Source: Burkholderiaceae bacterium (GTDB taxonomy: Bacteria > Pseudomonadota > Gammaproteobacteria > Burkholderiales > Burkholderiaceae_B). Taken from it: a DNA stretch of 64,000 nt. The notes under the pieces are model-generated. The model saw nothing but the letters and a program-made list of their open reading frames with translations, was not told the origin of the DNA and ran no database searches. Within the stretch, counting starts at the first letter, position 1, and each line of letters starts with the position of its first letter. The DNA lies in assembly GCA_004322135.1 (NCBI GenBank), contig SCSG01000004.1, positions 62,001 through 126,000 of the forward strand, given 5' to 3'. Positions 10,412 through 19,779 of the stretch are shown here, in pieces. The position numbers and the translations under genes were made by a program.

Positions 10412-12247
10412 TCACTTGCCGCCTCCTGCGTACACCGCACGCACCCTGTCGTCCTCGCGAATCTCGGCATACGTACCTTCAGCCAACAATCGACCATGGT
10501 GCAGAACATACACATAATCGGCAAGCGCCTCGACAGCCGACATATCGTGCTCGACAACCAGCGCACAAGCCTCCAGTCGCCTGACCGTATCAACCATCAC
10601 GCGACTCAGGTGATGCGTTTCATCCACCGACAGTCCCGCGCAGGGCTCGTCCAGCAAAAACAGCAGCGGCTCGGTCAACGCCGTCATCGCGAATTCCAGC
10701 ATCTGCCTCTGCCCTTGTGAAAGCGATCCAGCAGGCGCATTCGCCATCTCTTCGAAAAATGGAAACGCCTGGCACATGGCGCCCAACACCGGACTGCGCC
10801 AATCGCGCACACTATTGCCCAGGAAAGCCAGACCGTGCGCGCGATTGGCCCAAAGGGCTATGCACAGGTTGTCGCGCACGCTGAGTTCAGGAAAGACCGA
10901 CGGGATCTGAAACTTGCGACCCAGTCCCAGCCTGGCCATCGCGGCGGCGCTCAGCCCACTTACATTACGCCCGTTGAAATGAACGGTTCCCAGGGCCAAA
11001 GGCAGCCGCCCCGTCATTACATTAAAGGTCGACGTCTTGCCCGCACCATTTGGACCAATGAGGCAATGCAGACCCTGCCGTGCCACCGTCAGATCCAGTC
11101 CATCCAGAATCCGCACGCTACCCTGCTGCACGTGGACGCCGCTCATGGCCAGTGCCACATCTGCCGCTCCGCGACGGAAGGACACCGGCGGGGCCGGCGT
11201 GCCATCGCCCTGACTCGGGAAAGCCTCACGCCGCGCCGCCGCCGTTGGCGCCAAAATGCGCCACGTACGCAGCACTAGACCCGACAACGCCCCACCCACC
11301 CCTTGCGGAAACCGCAACACCACCACAATGAACACAATGGCCACCATGGCCTGCCAGTACACAAAGTGCTCACGCAGGCCGGTGGACAGCAAGCCTATGC
11401 CCACTGCCCCCAGAAGTGCGCCATAAGGGCTGGAGCGACCGCCCACCGCCGTCCAGATAACCAGCTCTGCCGAAAGGATGACACTGGTTTCCTGGGGTGT
11501 GACAATGCCCTGATGCGACGCGAACAGTGCGCCCGCAACCCCGCACAACAGACCACTTATTGCAAAAGCCAGAGCCTTGAGCTTATGGGTGGCAAATCCG
11601 AAAAACTGCAGGCGATTCTCGTTCTGTGCAACGGCTGCCCATAACGTGCCCAGTGGCGTGCGGGCCAGCCAGGAAATGAACGCCGTGCTGACAAGGCAGA
11701 CGGCAACGATCAGATAATAATGCTGTGCATAGCGATCCAGTCCAAACAATACCGGTACGCCCCCCAGGCCATTGAACCCGCCCGTCACGGCACTCCATTG
11801 ATTGGACAACTGATAGCCAAACATGACCAACGCCAGCGTGATCAGCGAAAAATAGGCCCCGCTTTCATGACGGCGCGAGAAAACCAACACGCCCACGACG
11901 TAGGCCAGGACCGCTGGCGCCAGCACGGCAACCAGCAACAGCAGGGCGCGGACAACATAGCCGTCGGGGTCCTTCAGCGCAAAGGCGGCCAGATACGCCC
12001 CCAGGCCGAAGAACAGCGCCTGACCCAGCGACAGAAACCCAGCACGGCCCCATGTCAGAGCAATGCCCTGCGCGACGATTCCGTACAACAGATACAGGCC
12101 AAGTTCGTACGCAAAAAAGTCACCGAACACTTGGGGCACGACCAACAGCACAACCCCCAGCGCTATCAGCCCTGGAACCAGATGACCGGGGCGACGCGAG
12201 CCGCCAGAGCGCGAGCGACGGGTATTAGCGGCTGGAGATGAGGCCAT
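10412..12247 (-). CDS. Fused LivM-like permease and LivG-like ATPase
   Basis: A single 611-residue frame joins two transporter parts. Residues about 25-330 form a multi-span LivM/UrtC permease with the signature SLGQALFFGLGAYL. After a linker rich in Ala, Pro and Arg, residues about 365-610 form a LivG/UrtD ATPase with Walker A GPNGAGKTSTFN, signature LSQGQRQML and Walker B LFLLDEPCAGL. No stop or frameshift separates them. The start overlaps the end of the upstream permease gene by 23 bases, so translation is coupled. Fusion fixes one ATPase per permease half; the second ATPase is the separate downstream gene. Confidence 0.92.
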   Translation of the reverse strand: MASSPAANTRRSRSGGSRRPGHLVPGLIALGVVLLVVPQVFGDFFAYELGLYLLYGIVAQGIALTWGRAGFLSLGQALFFGLGAYLAAFALKDPDGYVVRALLLLVAVLAPAVLAYVVGVLVFSRRHESGAYFSLITLALVMFGYQLSNQWSAVTGGFNGLGGVPVLFGLDRYAQHYYLIVAVCLVSTAFISWLARTPLGTLWAAVAQNENRLQFFGFATHKLKALAFAISGLLCGVAGALFASHQGIVTPQETSVILSAELVIWTAVGGRSSPYGALLGAVGIGLLSTGLREHFVYWQAMVAIVFIVVVLRFPQGVGGALSGLVLRTWRILAPTAAARREAFPSQGDGTPAPPVSFRRGAADVALAMSGVHVQQGSVRILDGLDLTVARQGLHCLIGPNGAGKTSTFNVMTGRLPLALGTVHFNGRNVSGLSAAAMARLGLGRKFQIPSVFPELSVRDNLCIALWANRAHGLAFLGNSVRDWRSPVLGAMCQAFPFFEEMANAPAGSLSQGQRQMLEFAMTALTEPLLFLLDEPCAGLSVDETHHLSRVMVDTVRRLEACALVVEHDMSAVEALADYVYVLHHGRLLAEGTYAEIREDDRVRAVYAGGGK

Positions 12248-13079
12248 CGGGCTTGAGCCAAAGGAAAATGATGGATATCGTCAACACTGCGAGGTAACCG
12301 GACGTCTGGTCGATCAGCGACGAAAAGGCCAACTGGGTCCCGGCGATGACCCCGGTGCCTACAACAAGCCCCAGCAGGCTGCCCAGACCACCGACGACCA
12401 GCACAAAAAAACTGCTCAGCAGGTAATCAAGTCCCATCCCGGGTTCGACCCTGACCATCGGCGCCAGCAGCGCACCCGCCATCCCTGCGGTAATCACACC
12501 AACTATAAAAGCGCCGCACGCGAGCCGGTTTGTGTTGATGCCCACGGCCTGCGCGAGAATGGGATTGCCGATCATGGCCCGCAAGCGCGCACCCGCAGGG
12601 CTACGCCGGTACCACACCATAATGCCGACAAAGAGCGCCAGAATAAGCACCATGAGCAGCAGTCGGTAGGCTGGATATTCGGCCCCCAGGATCAGTACAC
12701 TGCCCGACACCGGAGGCTGGACATTCTGATATCCACGGCCGTAAATCAGCTGCACGAGTTCACGCAGCAGAATACTTAGCCCCCACGTCGCCAGCAGTGT
12801 GTCGAACGGACGCCGGTACAGGCGTTGTATGAGGGCATAATGCACCAGCCAGCCCAGAGCACCGCACACCACAATGGCCAGGACAACACCAAACAGCACC
12901 GGCACACCCGCGTTCTGGGCCGCCAGCGAGCAATAGGCGCCAATCATCAGGAATTCGCCGTGCGCCATGTTCATGACGCCCAGCATGCCGAACACAATCC
13001 CCAGGCCCAGCACTACCAGAGCCAGAACCGACCCCTGATAGACCAGGTTCAGCAGCAGTGTGGCCGACGCCGCATCCAT
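12225..13079 (-). CDS. Branched-chain-type ABC transporter permease (LivH-like)
   Basis: An inner-membrane permease of about 284 residues with the LivH/UrtB signature GMLGVMNMAHGEFLMIGAY near the N-terminus and repeated hydrophobic spans. The ATG at 13079 is chosen because GGGACGG lies upstream; a TTG nine codons earlier (13106) is the alternative. Its 3' end overlaps the start of the fused permease-ATPase. With that protein it would form the transmembrane pore. Confidence 0.9.
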   Translation of the reverse strand: MDAASATLLLNLVYQGSVLALVVLGLGIVFGMLGVMNMAHGEFLMIGAYCSLAAQNAGVPVLFGVVLAIVVCGALGWLVHYALIQRLYRRPFDTLLATWGLSILLRELVQLIYGRGYQNVQPPVSGSVLILGAEYPAYRLLLMVLILALFVGIMVWYRRSPAGARLRAMIGNPILAQAVGINTNRLACGAFIVGVITAGMAGALLAPMVRVEPGMGLDYLLSSFFVLVVGGLGSLLGLVVGTGVIAGTQLAFSSLIDQTSGYLAVLTISIIFLWLKPDGLISSR

Positions 13080-13115
13080 CAGGAACCGTCCCGGCGCAAA
13101 AAGCAACGCCCCATA

Positions 13116-14276
13116 CTATTTGCTGCAGCTCTGGCCGGGCGGCACATTGGCGAACTCCTGCACAATGCTGAATGCCGCGCCATTGGCCTGCGCCAGGTAG
13201 ATGTTCTTGACGGCGTAATGCGACTGCAATTCGGTCTTTCCCCGTGGACCGTCGTAGCTGACACCCTGCGCCGCCGCCTTGTCAAAAGCATCGGACTTCA
13301 CGCTGCCCGCCTTTGCCGCCATAGCCTCCAGCAACAGGAAACCTTCGTAGCACGACTCGGCCAGACCACTGAGAGGCGCCTTGACGGCGTCGAACATACT
13401 GTCGTAACGCTTGGCAAACGCACGAGCCTGCGGATTGGTAAGCGCTGCAAAATAGCCCGCGGACGAATACAGGTTCTGCGAGTTCTGCGCACCTATTCCA
13501 AGCAGTGTGTTCTCGTCCAGCAGCGTGCCAAGACGCAGCACCCTGGCCGGCAGGCCGAAGCTGGCAAACGCCCGATTAAAACCGACTGATGCGCCGCCAA
13601 CCAGCGTGATCAATACCGAGTCCGCCCCACTGTCGCGGATGCGCGCCAGGCTGGAGTCGAAATTGTCGACCGTGAACGGCACGTACTCTTCACCCACCAC
13701 CGTTCCGCCACTGGCCTTGATGGCCTCCTTGGCAACGACATTGCTCTTTCGCGGCCAGATGTAATCGTTGCCAATCAGGTACCAACGCTTGCTGTTTTTA
13801 TTCTTGGCCAGCCAGGGCACGACCGGCATCAACTGCTGCTCGGGTGTTTCACCAATGACGTATACCGCTTTGGCGCAACCACCACCCTCGGTGACAGGGG
13901 TATAGATATACGGGATCTGGCCATTCACCACGCCGACAATGGCCTCACGCACGGCCGAATCGTGCATGCCAATAAGCGCCTCAACGCGTTCCCCACGCCA
14001 CAGCCGCTGCGCCGCCTGGCTGGCCTGAGCGGGCGGAACACCCGCATCGGCCACAACGGCCTTGATTTTCCGGCCCAGAATGCCGCCGCGCGCGTTGATG
14101 TCCTGAACGCCCATGTCGACGCAATTTCGACTGGAAGGTCCGAACAGGCCTGCTGGCCCACTAAGGGGAATCAATACCCCAATCTTGAGTGTGTCAGCCG
14201 CATGGGCCAGTCGAGTCAAGCCCATGGAACCAACTACCGCCCCAAGGCCGTACTGTAAGAACTGCCGTCGTTTCAT
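13116..14276 (-). CDS. Periplasmic binding protein of the amidase-linked ABC transporter
   Basis: A 386-residue type I periplasmic binding protein resembling the FmdD/UrtA/AmiC branch. The N-terminus MKRRQFLQYGLGAVVG carries a twin-Arg-like motif ahead of a hydrophobic stretch and an AHA cleavage region, so export by Tat or Sec is likely. The mature part begins DTLKIGVLIPLSGPAGLFGP. GGGAGTAG precedes the ATG. The gene lies 11 bases after the amidase gene and directly before the permease genes. That context suggests it binds an amide or amino-acid-like compound whose amide bond the amidase hydrolyses. Confidence 0.88.
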   Translation of the reverse strand: MKRRQFLQYGLGAVVGSMGLTRLAHAADTLKIGVLIPLSGPAGLFGPSSRNCVDMGVQDINARGGILGRKIKAVVADAGVPPAQASQAAQRLWRGERVEALIGMHDSAVREAIVGVVNGQIPYIYTPVTEGGGCAKAVYVIGETPEQQLMPVVPWLAKNKNSKRWYLIGNDYIWPRKSNVVAKEAIKASGGTVVGEEYVPFTVDNFDSSLARIRDSGADSVLITLVGGASVGFNRAFASFGLPARVLRLGTLLDENTLLGIGAQNSQNLYSSAGYFAALTNPQARAFAKRYDSMFDAVKAPLSGLAESCYEGFLLLEAMAAKAGSVKSDAFDKAAAQGVSYDGPRGKTELQSHYAVKNIYLAQANGAAFSIVQEFANVPPGQSCSK

Positions 14277-14287
14277 GAGCTACTCCC

Positions 14288-15724
14288 TTACCTGGTAATG
14301 TGCGCCCCCACAACCTGACGACCAGCGAAACCGGGTGGCGGCAAAGCCGGCACGAACCTTTCCACGACCGCGGCCACTGCCAGCAGCCACCTGTCACTAT
14401 GAGGCAACCCGTCGATTTCCACGCCAACCGGCAAGCCTGCACTTAATCCGGCAGGGACGCTGATGCCCGGTACGCCGGCCACGCTTCCCGGATCGGTATT
14501 GCGGATGAAGGTAGCAAACGTCGGCACCTGCTCGCCGTTCAGTTCAACCGTGACATCCTCGCCGACTGGTGTTGCGGGCATCGGCGTGGTCGGAAATATC
14601 ACGCCATCGAGCCTGTGCCGGCGGAAATAGTCGAAATATACGGCCTGCATTTGCGAGCGCTGGCGCAGCGCCTCGCGGTAGGCCTTGCGCCCCACCGAGT
14701 GACCATCCAGCAGCATCGCCACGATGCCCGCCACATCCGGGCTGCCTATTCCAGCATGAACGTCAGCCAACGAAAGTTTCATTCCGCCAGCCGCAAGGAA
14801 CTCAGGCAGGTCGCGCTCCAGTTCGTGGAACACCAGGGGAAAGCCAACAGCCTCGTCCAATTCACGGTAGCGTGGCACATCCGCCTCGACCAGCACCACC
14901 CCGCTTTTCTCCAGCTGCCGCAGGACATCCTGCACAGCCTGCGCCACACCCGCCTCAAGATCGTCGAACAGGGTGTCGCGCGGCACGCCCAGCCTCAGGC
15001 CAGCCAGATCCACCGAAGGCGATGCATCGTCACCAGACAAAATGGAATCAAGTAGCGCCACGTCGGCAACCGTTCTCGCAATGGGGCCAACCGTATCACG
15101 CGTACGACAAAGCGGAACAACGCCGTCAGTGGCATACCGACCTATGGTCGGGCGCAGACCCACAAGCCCACACAAAGCAGCGGGCAAGCGCACGGACCCT
15201 CCCGTATCCGTCCCCAGAGCGGCTGGCGCGAAGCCCGCAGCCACCGCAGCGGCTGATCCGCCACTACTTCCTCCCGGAACACGGCGCAGGTCGTAGGGGT
15301 TGCGCACCGCGCCCGTCACCCCGTTATTGCTGGTAACGCCCATTGCCAGTTCGTGCATGCCCGTCTTTCCGGCAACCAGGGCGCCCGCGTCGAGGACGTC
15401 GCTTACAACGCCCGCGTTGTTTGCCGGATGACGATCCTTCAGAGCCCCGGTACCCGCCGCGCACGGCAAGCCCACCACATCGATATTGTCTTTCACGGCA
15501 ATAGGGATACCAGCCAGGGGCAAGTTTGCATCGGCAAGCCTGCCGGAAGAATCCAGCGCGGCAGCATCTCTGCGCAATTGGTCCAGATCCCGCGCCACCC
15601 AGGCATTTACCTCGGGGAAACTCCCGGCTCGCGCAAGCAGCGCCTCGACATATTCCGCACAGGAAAATTCGCGTTTTAACAGACCAGCGCGCGCCTGCCT
15701 TACAGTCAGACCAAATAGATCCAC
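14288..15724 (-). CDS. Amidase-signature family amidohydrolase
   Basis: A 478-residue cytoplasmic hydrolase of the amidase-signature family. The Ser-cisSer-Lys triad is visible as Lys78 in PIAVKDN, Ser153 in GGSSGGSA and Ser177 in GTDTGGSVRLPA. The GTG at 15724 is preferred as start because AGGGGAGA lies just upstream; an in-frame ATG at 15784 has no comparable site. It is the first gene of the operon with the binding protein, permease, fusion transporter and ATPase. The substrate is an inferred imported amide. Relatives include indoleacetamide hydrolases, but the exact amide is not readable. Confidence 0.9.
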   Translation of the reverse strand: MDLFGLTVRQARAGLLKREFSCAEYVEALLARAGSFPEVNAWVARDLDQLRRDAAALDSSGRLADANLPLAGIPIAVKDNIDVVGLPCAAGTGALKDRHPANNAGVVSDVLDAGALVAGKTGMHELAMGVTSNNGVTGAVRNPYDLRRVPGGSSGGSAAAVAAGFAPAALGTDTGGSVRLPAALCGLVGLRPTIGRYATDGVVPLCRTRDTVGPIARTVADVALLDSILSGDDASPSVDLAGLRLGVPRDTLFDDLEAGVAQAVQDVLRQLEKSGVVLVEADVPRYRELDEAVGFPLVFHELERDLPEFLAAGGMKLSLADVHAGIGSPDVAGIVAMLLDGHSVGRKAYREALRQRSQMQAVYFDYFRRHRLDGVIFPTTPMPATPVGEDVTVELNGEQVPTFATFIRNTDPGSVAGVPGISVPAGLSAGLPVGVEIDGLPHSDRWLLAVAAVVERFVPALPPPGFAGRQVVGAHITR

Positions 15725-15846
15725 GTTGTCTCCCCTGTAATTATTAAAACATCGGGTATGACCGGGATTATATAGCCCGACCACACCGAACGAACCAAAG
15801 GCCGCGCACTGGGCTCTGTTCTCCGGCTGGCCGTCCCCAAGAATAC

Positions 15847-15874
15847 TTGCCTCGTCAGCTAGTCGCGATACAAT
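15847..15874 (+). promoter_or_regulatory. Predicted sigma-70 promoter of the mla operon
   Basis: TTGCCT (15847-15852) and TACAAT (15869-15874) are separated by 16 bases, and the mlaF start lies 31 bases downstream of the -10 box. It sits in the gap between the divergent amidase and mla operons. Confidence 0.5.
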
Positions 15875-15904
15875 GCCAAGCTGACTATCTGGTGCGTTTG
15901 CCGT

Positions 15905-16738
15905 ATGACTCCTGAAGCAACACCTGCCGCAGACTCGTTACTGCAATTCAAAGACGCTGCCCTGGGCTATGGCAGCTTCACCGTGCTCTCGGGCGTCAGC
16001 ATTGACGTAAGACGCGGGCAGGTCGCCACCATGATAGGAGGGTCAGGCTCGGGCAAAACCACGCTGCTGCGCGCGGCGACCGGCCAGATCACCCCGCAAA
16101 GCGGCACAATCACCGCGTTCGGCGAAAGCATCGGCACCGCCACCAGTACCGAACTGCAGCGGCTGCGCCAGCGCATGGGCGTGCTGTTCCAGCAGGGGGC
16201 CCTGTTCACCGACCTGAACGTCTTCGAAAATGTAGCCTTCCCTATCCGCGAGCACATGCCGCTGTCCGAGCACCAGGTGGTTGAACGCGTACTCGACAAA
16301 CTCGAGGCCGTCGGCCTGCGCGCCGCGGCACACCTGCATATTTCAGAAATTTCGGGCGGAATGGCCCGACGCGTGGCGCTGGCGCGCGCCATCGTCCTGG
16401 AGCCCGAACTGATCTTGTACGACGAGCCCTTCGCCGGCCTGGACCCGATCTCGCTGGGAATCACCGCGCAGCTCATACGCACGCTCACCGACCGGCTGCA
16501 CTGCGCGTCCGTGCTCATCACGCACAATGTCATGGAATCGTTCGCCATTTCGGACGATGTGTACATGGTGGGGCAAGGCAAACTGCTCGCACACGGCACG
16601 CCTGACGACCTGATGAAGTCAGCCGAGCCATACATACAACAATTTCTGAAGGGCGAGCCCGATGGCCCCATCGCCTTCAACTACCCCGAAACCCCAGCCT
16701 TCGACAAGTGGCTGCAACACCACAAAGGACACTCATGA
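15905..16738 (+). CDS. mlaF: Lipid-asymmetry ABC transporter ATPase MlaF
   Basis: A 277-residue cytoplasmic ATPase powering phospholipid transport by the MlaFED complex, which keeps the outer membrane asymmetric. Walker A is GGSGSGKT (45-52), the signature is the family-specific ISGGMARRVALARA, and Walker B is ILYDEPFAGLDP. The Mla type also shows in LFQQGALFTDLNVFENVAFP. The stop overlaps the mlaE start as ATGA, showing coupling. It heads the mlaFEDAC operon. Confidence 0.95.
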   Translation: MTPEATPAADSLLQFKDAALGYGSFTVLSGVSIDVRRGQVATMIGGSGSGKTTLLRAATGQITPQSGTITAFGESIGTATSTELQRLRQRMGVLFQQGALFTDLNVFENVAFPIREHMPLSEHQVVERVLDKLEAVGLRAAAHLHISEISGGMARRVALARAIVLEPELILYDEPFAGLDPISLGITAQLIRTLTDRLHCASVLITHNVMESFAISDDVYMVGQGKLLAHGTPDDLMKSAEPYIQQFLKGEPDGPIAFNYPETPAFDKWLQHHKGHS

Positions 16739-17523
16739 ACCGGTTCGTCCGCGGCCTGAGCCACTTGGGGTTCGCAACGCGCAGCGCCATTTACAGTCTT
16801 GGCGCCTTTACCCGCATGCTCGCCACGATTCTGGCACGCAGCGGCATCATCTTCAGGCGTCCGGCGCTGGTTTCGCAGCAAATTCACTTCATTGGCAACT
16901 ATTCGCTGCTGATTATTGCCGTTTCGGGGCTATTTGTCGGCTTTGTGCTCGGCCTGCAAGGCTATTACACTCTTAACCGGTACGGCTCGGAAGAGGCATT
17001 GGGCCTGCTGGTGGCACTGTCGCTCACACGTGAACTGGGCCCAGTCGTCACCGCACTGCTTTTTGCGGGACGCGCAGGCACTTCACTGACAGCCGAAATC
17101 GGCCTCATGAAGGCAGGCGAGCAACTTGCGGCCATGGAAGTCATGGCCGTGGACCCCATCCGTCGCGTGCTCGTACCACGCTTCTGGGGTGGCGTGGTGG
17201 CCATGCCGATACTGGCCGCCGTATTCTCCGCGGTGGGCATTATTGGGGGCTGGATCGTCGGCGTGGTGCTTATCGGCATAGACCCTGGCGTATTCTGGTC
17301 GCAGATGCAGGCAGGTGTGGACGTCTTTAACGATGTGCTCAACGGGGTCCTGAAAAGCCTGATCTTCGGCGTGGCCGTGACCCTGATCGCCCTGTTCGAA
17401 GGCTGGAACGCCAAGCCCACCCCCGAGGGGGTGTCGCGCGCCACCACCCGCACCGTTGTCAGCGGGTCGCTTACGGTGCTGGGCCTGGACTTCCTGCTTA
17501 CCGCCCTGATGTTCAGCAATTAA
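16735..17523 (+). CDS. mlaE: Lipid-asymmetry ABC transporter permease MlaE
   Basis: A 262-residue inner-membrane permease of the MlaE family. Family sequences include QIHFIGNYSLLII, GLQGYYTLNRYG, LTRELGPVVTALLFAGRAGT and AEIGLMKAGEQLAAMEVMAV. The ATG at 16735 overlaps the mlaF stop; nine codons of in-frame upstream sequence lie inside mlaF and are not used. It forms the membrane core that MlaF and MlaD attach to. Confidence 0.95.
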   Translation: MNRFVRGLSHLGFATRSAIYSLGAFTRMLATILARSGIIFRRPALVSQQIHFIGNYSLLIIAVSGLFVGFVLGLQGYYTLNRYGSEEALGLLVALSLTRELGPVVTALLFAGRAGTSLTAEIGLMKAGEQLAAMEVMAVDPIRRVLVPRFWGGVVAMPILAAVFSAVGIIGGWIVGVVLIGIDPGVFWSQMQAGVDVFNDVLNGVLKSLIFGVAVTLIALFEGWNAKPTPEGVSRATTRTVVSGSLTVLGLDFLLTALMFSN

Positions 17524-17544
17524 TGACTAAGACGGAACACAACC

Positions 17545-18072
17545 ATGACGCATGAAAAAACCGATTTCTGGGTCGGCCTGTTTGTACTGCTGGGCCTCGT
17601 TGCCCTGGTGTTCCTGGCGCTACGAGCCGGCAACCTGAGCTCGTTTTCGTTGGCGCGCACCTACCAGGTCAACGCAGACTTCGACAACATTGGCGGCCTA
17701 AAGGTCCGCGCGCCGGTGAAAAGCAGCGGCGTGGTCGTCGGACGCGTATCCGGCATTTCGTTCGACAACACGCGTTTTCTGGCCGTTGTCACCCTGGACA
17801 TGAACACGCAATACCAATTTCCTGATGATTCATCGGCCTCGATACTTACGTCTGGGCTGCTGGGTGAACAATATATAGGCATTACTCCCGGCGGCGACGA
17901 CAAAATGCTGGCTCAAAACGGTACTATTAAATACACTCAAAGTGCCGTAGTGCTCGAAGATCTGATCAGCAAGTTTCTGTACAGCTCTGCGAACAAGGCC
18001 GGTACGGCGAAGGACGAAAATGCGGCGCCGGCTGGCGACAAGGGCATGACGCCGGCACCAGCTCAGCACTAA
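17545..18072 (+). CDS. mlaD: MCE-domain lipid-binding protein MlaD
   Basis: A 175-residue protein with one N-terminal membrane span (WVGLFVLLGLVALVFLAL) and a single MCE domain starting near residue 35 (YQVNADFDNIGGLKVRAPV). It ends in a short Ala/Pro/Lys-rich tail. Members form hexameric rings in the periplasm through which lipids pass. It lies 21 bases after mlaE. Confidence 0.95.
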   Translation: MTHEKTDFWVGLFVLLGLVALVFLALRAGNLSSFSLARTYQVNADFDNIGGLKVRAPVKSSGVVVGRVSGISFDNTRFLAVVTLDMNTQYQFPDDSSASILTSGLLGEQYIGITPGGDDKMLAQNGTIKYTQSAVVLEDLISKFLYSSANKAGTAKDENAAPAGDKGMTPAPAQH

Positions 18073-18175
18073 GGCCCGGCCCACCGCAACACATCGCCGG
18101 AAACACAAGCGTACACTGCCTCTTTGCACCGATTGCGCTACCGGAACTGCCTAACAACTGAAATTTCAAAATAAA

Positions 18176-19009
18176 ATGAACCTGGACACACCAAGCCAAA
18201 AACGCAAGCGGATTGCCCGCTATATCCCGGTCGTGGCTGCGATGACGCTGGCCGCGGGATGCGCCAGCGTGCCCCACCACAACCCGAACGACCCGCTGGA
18301 AAGTTACAACCGCACGATGTTTTCGTTCAACGACACGTTGGATCGGGCCATATTCAAACCCGTGGCACAAGGCTACGAGACCGTTACGCCCAAGCCCGTG
18401 CGCACCTGCGTACACAATATCTTCAACAACCTGGCGGACGCCTGGTCGTCCATCAACAGCTTCCTGCAGGGCCGCGGACACGACGGCATCAACAGTCTGG
18501 GCCGCGTTCTGTTCAACTCCACGATGGGTCTGGGCGGCTGTATCGACGTCGCCTCCATGAACGGTTCCAAGCGCATCATCAACGACTTCGGCGTAACACT
18601 GGGAGTCTGGGGCTTTGGCCCCGGCCCTTACATAGTCGTCCCGTTCATGGGCTCCACCACCCTGCGCGACGGCACCGCCGCACTGGCCGGGCTGGTGGCC
18701 AACGCCTCCCCGTATACGCCCGTATTCGAAATCTACAATATCCCGCTACGCAACTCCATCATTGCGCTCAGCATAATCGATCTGCGTGCCAGCCTGCTCA
18801 GCGCTGACGATCTGGTCAACAGTATTGCACTGGACCGCTACAGCTTCATCCGTGACGCCTATCTGCAACGTCGCAAGGCCCTGATCCGCGGCACCGATGC
18901 CTCCAGCCAAGAGCCGCCGCCGGATTATTCCAACGACGACGAGTCCAGCCACTCCGGCGGCACTGCCGCGCCGCCTGGCGCGCCTGCAACGGCCGCACCG
19001 GGCAAATAA
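18176..19009 (+). CDS. mlaA: Outer-membrane lipoprotein MlaA (VacJ)
   Basis: A 277-residue lipoprotein. The lipobox LAAGC places the lipidated Cys at residue 29, followed by the family start DPLESYNRTMFSFN. MlaA forms a ring-like channel in the outer-membrane inner leaflet and passes misplaced phospholipids to MlaC. The C-terminal 40 residues are a low-complexity Ser/Pro/Ala tail. In this lineage mlaA sits inside the mla operon, between mlaD and mlaC. Confidence 0.95.
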   Translation: MNLDTPSQKRKRIARYIPVVAAMTLAAGCASVPHHNPNDPLESYNRTMFSFNDTLDRAIFKPVAQGYETVTPKPVRTCVHNIFNNLADAWSSINSFLQGRGHDGINSLGRVLFNSTMGLGGCIDVASMNGSKRIINDFGVTLGVWGFGPGPYIVVPFMGSTTLRDGTAALAGLVANASPYTPVFEIYNIPLRNSIIALSIIDLRASLLSADDLVNSIALDRYSFIRDAYLQRRKALIRGTDASSQEPPPDYSNDDESSHSGGTAAPPGAPATAAPGK

Positions 19010-19022
19010 CCGGAAAATTCTT

Positions 19023-19670
19023 ATGCACTATTCACTCTTTTCGTTCTATACCACCAAAATACTGCACCTGCTGGCGGCCGGGCTGCTAGGCCTGGGCCTG
19101 GCGGGGACGGCTCTGGCCGAAGAACCCGTCAACGCAATGGGTTCACCGAACAACTTCATCAGCGCGGTCGCCAACAACGCCCTGGCTGCCATCAAGGCCT
19201 CGCCCGAAGCAAAAGGGGGCGACCGCGCAAAAATCAATCAGCTGGTCAACCAGTACGTACTGCCTTACGTCGACCTGGAACGGACCACTCGTCTGGCGGC
19301 CGGCCGCTACTGGCGCCAAGCCACGCCCCAGCAACAAAAAGACCTGATTGAAGCCTTCAAGGGCACACTTATCCGTACCTACAGTGGTGCCCTTTCACGG
19401 GTGGACGCTGTATCGGCGCTTACGCTGGCGCCTTTCCGGGGCGAGGCCAACGCCACCGACGCGGTTGTGCGCTCGACGGTGTCGCAAAGCAACGGGCCGC
19501 TCATCAACGTGGATTACCGCCTCGAAAAAACAGCCAAAGGCTGGAAAATCTACGATCTCAACGTCGAAGGCATCTGGCTGATACAAAACTACCGCAACCA
19601 GTTTGCGGAACAGATCAATCAGAATGGCATTGCCGGTCTCATCAAGGCACTGAACGCGCGTAACCAATAA
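19023..19670 (+). CDS. mlaC: Periplasmic phospholipid shuttle MlaC
   Basis: A 215-residue exported protein. The signal peptide ends at ALA near residue 33 and the MlaC/Ttg2D domain follows (YVLPYVDLERTTRLAAGRYW, then FKGTLIRTYSGAL). It carries lipids between MlaA and MlaFED. The ATG at 19023 fits the signal peptide; upstream in-frame codons overlap mlaA. No STAS-domain mlaB gene follows, unlike many Mla operons; the next 110 bases contain only two hairpins. Confidence 0.93.
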   Translation: MHYSLFSFYTTKILHLLAAGLLGLGLAGTALAEEPVNAMGSPNNFISAVANNALAAIKASPEAKGGDRAKINQLVNQYVLPYVDLERTTRLAAGRYWRQATPQQQKDLIEAFKGTLIRTYSGALSRVDAVSALTLAPFRGEANATDAVVRSTVSQSNGPLINVDYRLEKTAKGWKIYDLNVEGIWLIQNYRNQFAEQINQNGIAGLIKALNARNQ

Positions 19671-19680
19671 TAATGTACAC

Positions 19681-19707
19681 GGCGGCGTGCGTTGCGCATA
19701 CGCCGCC
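19681..19707 (+). terminator. GC-rich hairpin after mlaC
   Basis: GGCGGCGT (19681-19688) pairs with ACGCCGCC (19700-19707) around an 11-base loop. No T-run follows, so it may be a processing or attenuation structure rather than a simple terminator. Confidence 0.45.
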
Positions 19708-19741
19708 GCCAACGCAAAGGCGCGCGCACCACTATAATAGG

Positions 19742-19769
19742 AAGCTTGGCCCAATTACGGGCCAGGCTT
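19742..19769 (+). terminator. Second hairpin before the ABC-2 ATPase gene
   Basis: AAGCTTGGCC (19742-19751) pairs with GGCCAGGCTT (19760-19769), with one G-T pair, and pyrimidine-rich sequence follows. It lies 10 bases before the ATPase ATG, covering the place where a ribosome site should be. It could terminate weakly or limit translation of the next gene. Confidence 0.4.
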
Positions 19770-19779
19770 CTTGCTTATT

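Noticed and set aside
12225-12247. Possible sequencing error joining the permease genes
   Set aside because: The overlap is in different frames with good starts and stops, a normal coupled junction.
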